From Tenericutes bacterium HGW-Tenericutes-2 (GTDB lineage Bacteria; Bacillota_I; Bacilli_A; Acholeplasmatales; Acholeplasmataceae): a stretch of 64,000 nt of DNA. Positions 8,751 to 17,328 of this stretch are shown here, piece after piece; position 1 is the stretch's first letter, and every line of letters begins with the position of its first letter. Under the pieces are notes generated by a model. The model was given only the letters and a program-made list of their open reading frames with translations, was not told the origin of the DNA and did not search any database. The position numbers and the translations under genes are program-made. Location of the stretch: positions 62,001 through 126,000 of the forward strand of contig PGXL01000003.1 in NCBI GenBank assembly GCA_002839095.1, read 5' to 3'.

Positions 8751-9788
8751 ATGAAAACCATGATTTACAAAGGATATGAGCTATCCGACAAAACCATTCA
8801 AAAGCATATCAAAGATGTCTTCCATAAAGGAGGACTTGTAGTGTTTCCTACGGAAACGGTTTATGGTATTGGTGCGGATGCAACCAATCCCGAAGCTGTT
8901 AAATCTATTTTTAAAGCGAAGGGAAGACCATCAGATAACCCACTAATCGTACATATTTCAAAGGTTGAGGATTTATCATTATATGCGCGTGACATTCCTG
9001 AAATCGCGAAATCTTTAATGGATAATTTTTGGCCAGGTCCTCTTACACTTTTATTTAATAAAAATGAGATTATACCAAAAGAAGTGACTGGTGGTTTAAA
9101 TACTGTAGGGATAAGAATACCAGGATTAAAGATTGCTAGAGATATCATTGATATTTCTGGGTTACCCATATGCGCACCAAGTGCGAATTTGAGTGGTAAG
9201 CCATCTTCAACCATCTTTGATCATGTGGCTTCTGATTTTGAGGAAAGAGTGGATATCATCATCGATGGTGGTAAAACTGAGATTGGTTTAGAATCAACCG
9301 TACTTGATATTACGCAACCAATTCCAGTGATGCTAAGACCTGGTGCAGTAACAAAAAATATGATTGAAAGAGTTCTAGGCTATAAAATCATAGATGCTTC
9401 AGAAACTAAAATTGAAGACATACCCAAATCTCCAGGAATGAAATACACGCATTACGCACCAAAGGGTAAAATGACACTTGTTGATGGAGAAGAAAAAGAA
9501 GTTGTTCTGTTCATCAACAATGAAATCAAGAAGCATAAAAGAGTTAGAACTGCAGTGATAGGTGTTGAGGAGTATTTAAGTCAAATTGATGCAGAATATA
9601 AAGCAAATCTTGGTCATTTGAATGACTTAAATGAGATTGCATCTAATATCTTTATTGCATTAAGACAAATGGATCAGCTTGGTATCGAGCACATTTATAT
9701 GCATACACTACCCAATACTGATCTAGGTCAAGCAATAATGAATAGACTGTCTAAGGCAGCAAGCTATAATTTAGTTAACCTAAAATAA
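8751..9788 (+). CDS. tsaC: L-threonylcarbamoyladenylate synthase, Sua5 type
   Basis: 345 residues. The N-terminal YrdC domain has VVFPTETVYGIGADA, KGRPSDNPLIVHI and PICAPSANLSGKPS. A linker with SPGMKYTHYAPKG leads into the C-terminal Sua5 domain. The enzyme makes threonylcarbamoyl-AMP from Thr, bicarbonate and ATP for the t6A37 modification of ANN-reading tRNAs. An in-frame GTG at 8745 and an ATG at 8760 are alternative starts; the ATG at 8751 fits the AGGTG upstream best, though the spacing is short. Last gene of its operon, followed by a terminator. Confidence 0.92.
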   Translation: MKTMIYKGYELSDKTIQKHIKDVFHKGGLVVFPTETVYGIGADATNPEAVKSIFKAKGRPSDNPLIVHISKVEDLSLYARDIPEIAKSLMDNFWPGPLTLLFNKNEIIPKEVTGGLNTVGIRIPGLKIARDIIDISGLPICAPSANLSGKPSSTIFDHVASDFEERVDIIIDGGKTEIGLESTVLDITQPIPVMLRPGAVTKNMIERVLGYKIIDASETKIEDIPKSPGMKYTHYAPKGKMTLVDGEEKEVVLFINNEIKKHKRVRTAVIGVEEYLSQIDAEYKANLGHLNDLNEIASNIFIALRQMDQLGIEHIYMHTLPNTDLGQAIMNRLSKAASYNLVNLK

Positions 9789-9812
9789 AAATCGCCATTA
9801 GCGATTTTTTGT
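9788..9812 (+). terminator. Intrinsic terminator after tsaC
   Basis: Stem AAATCGC (9789-9795)/GCGATTT (9801-9807), 5-nt loop and T tail, directly at the stop codon. Confidence 0.8.
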
Positions 9813-9832
9813 TTTATACAATATGATGTGAC

Positions 9833-10201
9833 TTAGAATTCACTCATGAGTGCGAGTAAGTTACCTTCTGAATCATTAAAGAATGTCATCCATGTTTCTA
9901 CATTACCCATTTTAGCAATTAAATGAGGTTTATCAATGAATACAACTTGTCTTTCTAACAAATTCGAATAAGACATATTGATATCAGCTACGTTAAAATA
10001 AATCACAGAATTTGAAACTTCATTTTTTTGAGTTTCTGGAGTAGTAAGAAGTATTCTTAAGTCTCCGCTTTTAAAGAATACTAGATTCCCTGCGCTAAAT
10101 AAATATGTTAGTCCCAATTGATTTTGATAGAAATTTCTTGCTCTTTCGATATCTTGAACAGTAATCGCTATTTGTCCCACACCTATAATATTCACTTCCA
10201 T
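9833..10201 (-). CDS. VOC-superfamily (glyoxalase/dioxygenase-like) protein
   Basis: 122 residues with the paired beta-alpha-beta-beta-beta pattern of the vicinal oxygen chelate fold: VGQIAITVQDIERARNFYQNQLGLTYLF in the first half, VIYFNVADINMSYSNLLERQV and FFNDSEGNLLALM in the second. H-to-Q replacement in GQIAITV and the C-terminal SEGN Glu leave the metal site unclear. Function could be a lyase, isomerase or binding protein. The ribosome site AAGGAG precedes the ATG. Monocistronic. Confidence 0.8.
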   Translation of the reverse strand: MEVNIIGVGQIAITVQDIERARNFYQNQLGLTYLFSAGNLVFFKSGDLRILLTTPETQKNEVSNSVIYFNVADINMSYSNLLERQVVFIDKPHLIAKMGNVETWMTFFNDSEGNLLALMSEF

Positions 10202-10333
10202 AATTAATACTCCTTTTTTATTTTAGTATAGAACTATCCTTTATTATATTAAAATAAAACGACTCAGAGATTTACTATTTTGTTAAAAAAAGATTTTTAT
10301 GCACTCATTAGGTTATATATATGAAAATATCGA

Positions 10334-11266
10334 CTATGAACATTCATGAAACGCATATTGTCCTTTACCACTTTTTTTTGCTTGATACATGGTTTTATCT
10401 CCTAAATCTAACAATAAATGATAATCCTTTAAATCATCACTCATTTTCACAATACCTATAGAGCAACTCACACCAACATTTTTTCCCTCTACAGTCAGGT
10501 TTTCAATATCATGAATAATCTTTAGTGCACGTTTTTGAACTTGTTCAAGTGAATGATCCTTGACATATACAAAGAATTCATCACCACCGAGACGATAATA
10601 TAAGACGTTATGCTCCCACTCAGAAATAAAGTGATCAGCAATTTTAATTATAAATTCATCTCCCTGATGATGTCCATACAGATCATTAATCTTTTTAAAA
10701 TTATCAATATCTAAATATAAACCATATGAGTTTTCAGTGGTTTTCAAATAATTAAGATGTTTTTTTAGTGTTTCTCTTGTAAACAGTCTAGTTAATGCAT
10801 CCTGATATGTTTTTTGATAGAAAGTGATTTCATCAGGTGTATCCTCTAGAACTCGAATAACTCTACCTAAAATTACTTTATGCAGATCATTTTTTTCAGA
10901 GATTACATGAAAGCTAATGAATAACCAAATAGGCTTTTCTATTTGTTTAACTGGTATATATAAAAACAACTCATTTTTAATACGTTTGATTTTCTTTTTA
11001 AGGGTCTCAATAAAGTTATTTTTTCCTTCAACCTCTGCGAGTTTATTATTTGTTTCTACATAGCTAATCAATTGATTGATCTGAATAGATTCAAAATTAG
11101 GTAATCCAACCAAAGATAGGTCTCCAGAAATGATATGAACCATCTTTTCAGGGTCATATAAGTCAAAATAAAACGCAACTTTACTTGTTATATCTAGTAT
11201 TTTATCCTGATAAAAATCAATTTTGTATTCAGTTTTTAAGGCAATCAAGTTTTTTTCATTATGCAT
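10334..11266 (-). CDS. GGDEF-domain protein (probable diguanylate cyclase)
   Basis: 310 residues from the ATG at 11266, chosen because GAGGT (11274-11278) lies 7 nt upstream; the frame continues 12 codons further. The N-terminal ~150 residues look like a divergent PAS-type sensor without membrane segments. The C-terminal domain has DALTRLFTRETLK, LYLDIDNFKKINDLYGHHQGDEF and RLGGDEFFVYV, so the catalytic GGDEF is intact and it should make c-di-GMP. There is no RxxD inhibitory site ahead of GGDEF. The signal is unknown. Monocistronic. Confidence 0.85.
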   Translation of the reverse strand: MHNEKNLIALKTEYKIDFYQDKILDITSKVAFYFDLYDPEKMVHIISGDLSLVGLPNFESIQINQLISYVETNNKLAEVEGKNNFIETLKKKIKRIKNELFLYIPVKQIEKPIWLFISFHVISEKNDLHKVILGRVIRVLEDTPDEITFYQKTYQDALTRLFTRETLKKHLNYLKTTENSYGLYLDIDNFKKINDLYGHHQGDEFIIKIADHFISEWEHNVLYYRLGGDEFFVYVKDHSLEQVQKRALKIIHDIENLTVEGKNVGVSCSIGIVKMSDDLKDYHLLLDLGDKTMYQAKKSGKGQYAFHECS

Positions 11267-11406
11267 GACATTTACCTCGTATATGTAGATACATTTTAGC
11301 ATAATTATAATTACTTTTAATAATTAATTTTCTTAAGAATTACTTACGAAAGAAATAGATGAAGAGATTTTGAAATAAATAGACTAATTAGAATCTTTTT
11401 ATATAT

Positions 11407-11435
11407 TTGACTTATGCTATGATATAAAGTAAAAT
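11407..11435 (+). promoter_or_regulatory. Promoter of the peptide-binding lipoprotein gene
   Basis: -35 TTGACT (11407-11412), 17-nt spacer, -10 TAAAAT (11430-11435), 43 nt before the start codon. Confidence 0.65.
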
Positions 11436-11478
11436 TGTGATAAGTTCTTTATTTTTTCACATATTGGGGGTCATTCAG

Positions 11479-13371
11479 ATGAAAAAGCTACATTCTTTTC
11501 TTATTTTACTTATATTCTTATTTATGTTAACTGCTTGCAACAATAATAATACTCCAACCGATCCGAATCCTACACCAACAGATAAAGAAGAACAAACACT
11601 TGTTGTTGGGGTATCTGAGATGAGTGGTGTTTTTGTTGGTGATATAGCACATGGGAATATGAACTTTAAACCAGATGATCATGTAAAAAACTTACTACAT
11701 GGGTATGAAACCTATACAGTTGATAAAAATGGAAGAATCGTATTGAATGAAACAGCAATTAAAAGTGTAACAACAGAGATTTATGAAGCGGATGGAAATA
11801 AAACTTTTCTATTTGAGATTCATACAGATCTCTATTGGTCAAATGATGTAAAAGTAACTGCTAAAGATTATGTATTTTCATTATTAGTTCAAACTAGAAA
11901 GTGGCCAGTCTCATCAAAAATTGGTGAAAAAATAGTTGGATATACTGAGTATAGTGAGGCAAGTACTTCCCAATCCGTTAAATTCAAGGGAATACAACTG
12001 ATTGATGACTTTAGATTCTCAATTACACTTGATGCAAAATACTCATCTCTATTTTTTGAAACAGTATATCTTACGTTTAAACCTCTACCATTTCATAGAC
12101 TGACTCCATTAAATACACAAATTTATTCGGATGTGAATGGTACTTGGATGGATAGCAATGGATTTTCGTTATTAGCTGATGCTCAAAAGCCAGGTGGATA
12201 TATTTACAGTCCTGACGTGACTTGTGGACCCTATCAATTTGTAAGTTTCATCAATCAAGTAGCTATATTGCAATTAAATCCACTCTATAAAGGAAACTTT
12301 GAAGGAAATAAACCAGTCATTGACCATATTATTGTTAAAAGAGTTAACCAAACACTCGATGTAGATTTAGTTATATCCGGTGATATTGATCTTGTTGCTG
12401 GAGTCATAGAAGGTCAAAAAATTAAAAGTGCTACCGAATCTTCAAAAACAGATTTAAACATGTACACCAGAAATGGCTTTGGAATGCTTTCTTTAGTAGC
12501 TGATTTTGGACCAACTGCTAATTATAAGGTTCGACAAGCGATTGCATATTTGACCGATAGAGAAAGTGCTATCGATTATATACTTGATGGTTATGGCACG
12601 ATTATCAATTCAGATTATGGAATTCATCAATGGATGTATGAGGATTCAAAAAGTTTTATGGATCTAAATATGAACCCATATGCATACTCGATTTCAAATG
12701 CTAATTTAACTCTAGATCAAACAGAGTGGATTTATGAGTCTGATGGAGTGACCTTATTTGACGCAAGTAAAGCAACTGAAATTAATGAATACTATCGTCA
12801 TAATGCTGAAGGGGAAGTTTTAGAGCTTAATCATTTCGCAACTGAGAGTGGTGCAGTAAATCCACTAGAAGTTTATGGTTTTAATACAAGTATGCCACTC
12901 GCTGGTATAAAGTATACAATATCAGTAGGCACATTTCAGGTACTTTTAGATCATTATTACTATTCCTATGATTTAGATCCTGAGGATAGAAAATATCACA
13001 TTTTTAATCTTGCAACAAACTTTCCAGTAGATAATGATCCCTATACAAGATGGCATTCAGATTTTCTTGGAACGTGGCAAAATGCAAATCAATTAGAAGA
13101 TTCAATAGATCATCCTCAAGCACCATTGATTGGTGAAGAAAAGACATTAGATGAGCTTACCAAGTTAATGAGAGAAGTTAATCCTGGTGATTATGCTACA
13201 TATTTAATACATTGGAAAGCATATCAACTTCGATGGAATAAACTGATACCAAATATTCCTACATATTCGAATCAGTATTATAGCGTATATGAAATAGATT
13301 TAAAGGGATTAGATACATCACCATTCTGGAGTTGGTCACACGCTATTTGTGATTTGTATTTTGAAGGATAA
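11479..13371 (+). CDS. Oligopeptide-type ABC substrate-binding lipoprotein (SBP family 5), orphan
   Basis: 630 residues from the ATG at 11479, which follows GGGGG at 11466-11470; a GTG 14 codons upstream is rejected because it would precede the signal peptide. Signal peptide with lipobox LTAC (Cys about residue 20) followed by an Asn/Pro/Thr-rich linker. The mature protein follows the OppA/DppA plan: FEIHTDLYWSNDVKVTAKDYVFSL, TCGPYQFVSF, VRQAIAYLTDRESAI. It should bind peptides or similar solutes outside the cell. No cognate OppBCDF genes are adjacent; the ABC genes downstream are exporters. It may serve a permease elsewhere or act as a receptor. Confidence 0.82.
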   Translation: MKKLHSFLILLIFLFMLTACNNNNTPTDPNPTPTDKEEQTLVVGVSEMSGVFVGDIAHGNMNFKPDDHVKNLLHGYETYTVDKNGRIVLNETAIKSVTTEIYEADGNKTFLFEIHTDLYWSNDVKVTAKDYVFSLLVQTRKWPVSSKIGEKIVGYTEYSEASTSQSVKFKGIQLIDDFRFSITLDAKYSSLFFETVYLTFKPLPFHRLTPLNTQIYSDVNGTWMDSNGFSLLADAQKPGGYIYSPDVTCGPYQFVSFINQVAILQLNPLYKGNFEGNKPVIDHIIVKRVNQTLDVDLVISGDIDLVAGVIEGQKIKSATESSKTDLNMYTRNGFGMLSLVADFGPTANYKVRQAIAYLTDRESAIDYILDGYGTIINSDYGIHQWMYEDSKSFMDLNMNPYAYSISNANLTLDQTEWIYESDGVTLFDASKATEINEYYRHNAEGEVLELNHFATESGAVNPLEVYGFNTSMPLAGIKYTISVGTFQVLLDHYYYSYDLDPEDRKYHIFNLATNFPVDNDPYTRWHSDFLGTWQNANQLEDSIDHPQAPLIGEEKTLDELTKLMREVNPGDYATYLIHWKAYQLRWNKLIPNIPTYSNQYYSVYEIDLKGLDTSPFWSWSHAICDLYFEG

Positions 13372-13391
13372 ACCATTTTAAAATCATTTAT

Positions 13392-13420
13392 AAGCACATG
13401 ATTTCCATGTGCTTTTTCTT
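13392..13420 (+). terminator. Intrinsic terminator after the lipoprotein gene
   Basis: Perfect 9-bp stem AAGCACATG/CATGTGCTT (13392-13400/13406-13414), 5-nt loop, T-rich tail. Confidence 0.85.
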
Positions 13421-13423
13421 TCG

Positions 13424-13442
13424 AAAAATGATTATCATTTTC
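13424..13442 (+). promoter_or_regulatory. Fur-box-like palindrome upstream of the ABC exporter genes
   Basis: A perfect 8-1-8 palindrome (13425-13441: AAAATGAT, T, ATCATTTT) matches about 16 of 19 positions of the classical Fur consensus built on AATGAT/ATCATT. It lies 12 nt upstream of the likely -35 of the ABC operon. Regulator identity is inferred from the site alone; no fur gene is in the window. Confidence 0.45.
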
Positions 13443-13453
13443 TAGTCTTATGG

Positions 13454-13482
13454 GTGGAAAAATAATATATTCGGTGTATAAT
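13454..13482 (+). promoter_or_regulatory. Promoter of the ABC exporter pair
   Basis: -10 TATAAT at 13477-13482, 17 nt after a weak -35 (GTGGAA, 13454-13459). The transcript would have a leader of about 50 nt before the ATG at 13539. Confidence 0.5.
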
Positions 13483-13538
13483 GATGTCGTGCCTTAAAAA
13501 GCTATAGGCTTTATTACAAACAAGTTGGAGTATGTTCA

Positions 13539-15272
13539 ATGTCAAACATTCTAAAAAAAATTAGTTGGTTTATCAAAGAAGAGTGGAAAACCTATGTTTT
13601 CATGCTTTTTTTACTGTTATCCATCGCATTTATCGCATTAACACCAGCTTGGGTATTAGGATACTCCATCGATATTATCGTTTCTGGTGGTTTAACTAGA
13701 TTAAGCCTGACACTTCTTGTCATCGCACTTGTTTTACTACCGCTTGGAAGATATTTACTTAGCTTTATGTATAACTATTTAAGCAATAAAACAGCTCAAA
13801 AATTATCATACAAATTAAGACAAAGATATTTATCTCATTTATTTGATATGGATTCTAAGTTTTATGAACAATACGAAAAGGGTGATTTAATCTCTAGAGT
13901 AACAGCTGACTTGGATGCGATTACTCAGGCAGCAACCTCACTTTTAGAAGGAATTATCTTTAATGTTGGTATTATATTGTTTGCGATTGGTGTAATGAGC
14001 ATTACCATTAGCTGGCAGTTAACCCTAATATCGGTTGCGATTATGCCAGTTGGATTAACTATTCTAAATATCATTCGTTATAACAAAAGAAAATATATCA
14101 AAAGACATCGTGAGATCTATGCAGACATGACAGAAAAGGTCCTAGAATCCGTTGAAGGTCAAAGAGCGATACGTGCTTATGTCCAAGAAGAAAACGACTT
14201 AAAAAAGCAATATGAAGCCATTGATAAGGATATTGAATCATGGAGATATATTGTTAAATATGAAAACTGGTTCAACCCACTCTTTGAAGTGATTTATGGA
14301 ATCAGTTATATTTTAGCATTTGGCTTTGGGATCTATTTTATTATCAATCAGCAAATGACTCTAGGTAGCCTAATTACCTTTATATCCTATGTTGGATTAC
14401 TGTTTGGACCAATTATTTCTATTTCAACTATTTTTACGCAGATTAATAATGCGACGATATCCATCGATCGCTACGAAGAAATCATGAAGGAAAAGCCTGA
14501 GGTTCATGATGAAGTATTCTCAAAACCAATTGTTGAGTTTAATAAGCTAGCATTTAAAAATGTAACATTCAAATATCCATTTGATAAATCACCAGTCATA
14601 AAAAATATTTCCTTTGAAATCAATAAGGGTGAAACAATAGGTATTGTTGGACCAACAGGTGCTGGAAAGTCTACCTTAATCAGACAGCTTTTAAGAGAGT
14701 TCAATGTAACAGATGGTCAGGTTTTTATTGATGATATTTCAATTGAAGAATATAAGATTGAAGATATTAGAAACCTAGTTGGATATGTGCCACAAGCACA
14801 TATGCTATTCAAACGCTCAGTCGATGAAAATATTATGATTGGTAACCCACTTGCCAATCATGAAGCCTTAGATAAAGCAGTAAAAATTGCTGATTTCGAA
14901 AAGGATTTGTTATTTCTTCAAAACGGAATGCAAACTCAAGTAGGAGAAGCTGGATCTACACTTTCTGGTGGACAGAAACAAAGACTTTCTATCGCTAGAG
15001 CTTTAATCAAGGATCCTGAGATCTTAATTCTTGATGATTCGTTATCTGCAGTCGATGCGAAGACAGAGGATACAATCATTGAGCATTTAAAGGATTTTAG
15101 AAAAGGGAAGACCAACATTATTGTTGCTCACCGTTTTTCAGCGATTCGTGATGCAGATCAAATCTATGTATTAGAAGCTGGTAAAATTACACAACGTGGT
15201 ACTCACGAGATGTTAATTAAGATCGATGGCTGGTATAAAAAGCAGTACATTGAACAGATGACGATGAGGTAG
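13539..15272 (+). CDS. ABC exporter half-transporter, BmrC/LmrC-like subunit
   Basis: 577 residues: six-helix membrane domain (about 1-310), then an ATPase domain with Walker A GPTGAGKST (~370), Q-loop YVPQAHMLF, canonical signature LSGGQKQ and Walker B ILILDD. The catalytic Glu after Walker B is Asp (LDDSLSAVD), as in the degenerate-site subunit of heterodimeric type IV exporters such as BmrC/BmrD, LmrC/LmrD and TM287/288. The partner gene begins 4 bp downstream. Such pairs export drugs, lipids or peptides; the substrate here is unknown. A Fur-like palindrome upstream hints at metal-dependent control. Confidence 0.88.
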   Translation: MSNILKKISWFIKEEWKTYVFMLFLLLSIAFIALTPAWVLGYSIDIIVSGGLTRLSLTLLVIALVLLPLGRYLLSFMYNYLSNKTAQKLSYKLRQRYLSHLFDMDSKFYEQYEKGDLISRVTADLDAITQAATSLLEGIIFNVGIILFAIGVMSITISWQLTLISVAIMPVGLTILNIIRYNKRKYIKRHREIYADMTEKVLESVEGQRAIRAYVQEENDLKKQYEAIDKDIESWRYIVKYENWFNPLFEVIYGISYILAFGFGIYFIINQQMTLGSLITFISYVGLLFGPIISISTIFTQINNATISIDRYEEIMKEKPEVHDEVFSKPIVEFNKLAFKNVTFKYPFDKSPVIKNISFEINKGETIGIVGPTGAGKSTLIRQLLREFNVTDGQVFIDDISIEEYKIEDIRNLVGYVPQAHMLFKRSVDENIMIGNPLANHEALDKAVKIADFEKDLLFLQNGMQTQVGEAGSTLSGGQKQRLSIARALIKDPEILILDDSLSAVDAKTEDTIIEHLKDFRKGKTNIIVAHRFSAIRDADQIYVLEAGKITQRGTHEMLIKIDGWYKKQYIEQMTMR

Positions 15273-15276
15273 CCAC

Positions 15277-17283
15277 ATGAAAACAATGAAAAAAGTATGG
15301 AGATACATCTCCAAATATAAAAAGCTATTATTTATCAGCTTATCAGCGATGTTAGTCGTTCAAGCATTAGGATTACTTGCTCCATTAATCGTAAAGACGA
15401 TTCTGGATGATTATTTAATTGGTATTCAAAGACCTTGGTATGAAGTATTAGCCGAAAATGATAAAACCGTCAGCTATCAAGGGAGATACTTCACACAAGA
15501 GACTGAAAATACAAATGGTATATCGATTGTTATTATTCAAGGTAAATACTATTTTATCGATGAGATTGCTCCAAGCGGCTATAAAGTGCTAGTAGGTAAT
15601 CAGTTAACTGTTACAACCCAAGATAATCAAGTCTTGACCTATCAGGTCGTTCCATTATCAAGAGCTGAAGTATTAAACTTTTATAATCCATATATTCAAC
15701 CACTTTCCATTTTAATTATCTTATTGATGGTTAGATTTTTCCTACAAATATTATTTACATACATCCAACGTATATCCACATCGATGATTAACGTTAATAT
15801 CGTAAGAGATGCGAGAAAGGATGCTGTTTCCTCACTTCAAAGGATGCCAATGACATATTTTGAAACAGAACCAGCTGGAAAAATTGCCAATCGAATTATC
15901 TCTGATGTCGGTGGAATGATGAATCTATTTTCCACCATCATGAATTTATTAGTGAATGCGACAATGGCAGTGATCTTTGCCTATATCGGAATGTTCTACC
16001 TGGATGCAACACTTGCCTTAATGACGTTTATTGTATTTCCAATCATCTATATTTGGCTTAAATTCTTTATTAAGAAGCTCAATACGATTGCAGTTAAGGT
16101 CAATGAACAAAGCTCAATGATCACTGCGCAGCTCAATGAAATCATTAATGGTATTGGAATTCTTCAAATCTTCAACTTTAGAAAACAAACAGAGAAGAAG
16201 TTTAATGACTTATCAGCTGACTTCGTAAAAGAAAAGATTAAGGAAAACCTGCTACATCTATCCATAGGCTGGAACTTAATTCGCTTACTAGGTGCATTAG
16301 TTACCTCTGTTATTATCCTATATTTTGGTAATGGTTACTTATCCATTCCTGGATTTGTTGTAAGTGTCGGTATTATTTACGCCTATAATGACTATTTAAC
16401 ACGATTAATTGAGCAAGTTGGAACACTATTTAGAGAAATCGGAAACCTTCAACACGCGATAGTGAAAACGGAAAGAATATTCAGAATTATTGATGGAGAA
16501 CAAGAGGATGGTTCATTTACTGAAATCAAACGCTTTGAAGGTCATGTCAAATTTGATAACATATGGTTTTCCTATGAAGAGGGTAAGCCTGTTCTAAAGG
16601 GTATCGATTTAGATATTAAAAAGGGTGAGATGGTTGGACTCGTTGGACATACCGGTTCAGGAAAGTCATCCTTAATGAGTCTATTAATGAGATTTTATGA
16701 TCTAAAGACTACAGATATGGGTAAAATATATATTGATGATATCGATATTGAAACATTTTCAAAGAGGTCATTTAGAACTCATGTAGGTATCATTTTACAG
16801 GATCCTGTTATGTTTAAGGGAACCATAGCTGATAATGTTAAGTTCGGAAATCACCAAGTATCTGATGAAGAAGTGGAAAAAGTTATTCGTGAAATAGGTG
16901 GATCTAAACTGCTAGATAAGCTAGAGCATGGTGTTCTTCAAATGATTACACGTGGTGGTGGAAATCTATCCGTTGGTGAAAAGCAAATTATTTCATTTGC
17001 CAGAGCAGTCATTCATGACCCTGCTATACTTGTTATGGATGAAGCAACTGCAAATATTGATACTGAAACGGAAACGATGATTCAACAAGCCCTAGAGACC
17101 GTAAAAAAAGGGAGAACAATGATTGTCATTGCTCACCGATTATCGACGATTAAAAACGCAGATAAAATTGTTGTTTTAGAAAACGGAATTAAGGTTGAAG
17201 AGGGTAGACATAAGGATTTACTTTCAAAAAATGGAGTTTACGCGAATATTTATCGTTCTCAAATTAAGACAATTGCTGAATAG
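15277..17283 (+). CDS. ABC exporter half-transporter, BmrD/LmrD-like subunit
   Basis: 668 residues. It has about 95 extra residues between the first two membrane helices (about 55-145: IIQGKYYFIDEIAPSGYK region), predicted extracytoplasmic, as in BmrD-type partners of similar length. ATPase domain: Walker A GHTGSGKSS (~457), Walker B LVMDEATANID with the catalytic Glu kept, and a non-canonical signature LSVGEKQ. The changes complement those in the preceding gene, so one of the two composite ATP sites is degenerate and one active. The start is at the ATG next to GAGGTAG. Forms a heterodimer with the product of 13539-15272. Confidence 0.88.
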   Translation: MKTMKKVWRYISKYKKLLFISLSAMLVVQALGLLAPLIVKTILDDYLIGIQRPWYEVLAENDKTVSYQGRYFTQETENTNGISIVIIQGKYYFIDEIAPSGYKVLVGNQLTVTTQDNQVLTYQVVPLSRAEVLNFYNPYIQPLSILIILLMVRFFLQILFTYIQRISTSMINVNIVRDARKDAVSSLQRMPMTYFETEPAGKIANRIISDVGGMMNLFSTIMNLLVNATMAVIFAYIGMFYLDATLALMTFIVFPIIYIWLKFFIKKLNTIAVKVNEQSSMITAQLNEIINGIGILQIFNFRKQTEKKFNDLSADFVKEKIKENLLHLSIGWNLIRLLGALVTSVIILYFGNGYLSIPGFVVSVGIIYAYNDYLTRLIEQVGTLFREIGNLQHAIVKTERIFRIIDGEQEDGSFTEIKRFEGHVKFDNIWFSYEEGKPVLKGIDLDIKKGEMVGLVGHTGSGKSSLMSLLMRFYDLKTTDMGKIYIDDIDIETFSKRSFRTHVGIILQDPVMFKGTIADNVKFGNHQVSDEEVEKVIREIGGSKLLDKLEHGVLQMITRGGGNLSVGEKQIISFARAVIHDPAILVMDEATANIDTETETMIQQALETVKKGRTMIVIAHRLSTIKNADKIVVLENGIKVEEGRHKDLLSKNGVYANIYRSQIKTIAE

Positions 17284-17302
17284 GCAGTTGTCTTTTCTTT
17301 TT
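17267..17302 (+). terminator. Intrinsic terminator of the ABC exporter operon
   Basis: The 10-bp stem 17267-17276/17284-17293 (one G-T pair) spans the stop codon and is followed by a T-rich tail. Confidence 0.7.
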
Positions 17303-17328
17303 AAAAAAAAAAAGGAGCAAGGCTCCTT
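17303..17328 (-). terminator. Intrinsic terminator of the Mrp/Mbh-type antiporter operon
   Basis: On the minus strand, stem AAGGAGC/GCTCCTT (17322-17328 with 17312-17318) is followed by a run of Ts (complement of the A run 17303-17311). It overlaps the stop codon of mrpD. Confidence 0.75.

Noticed and set aside
8861..9214. Antisense open frame of 117 codons inside tsaC
   Set aside because: It is a shadow of a well-conserved gene, has no ribosome site and no recognisable protein.
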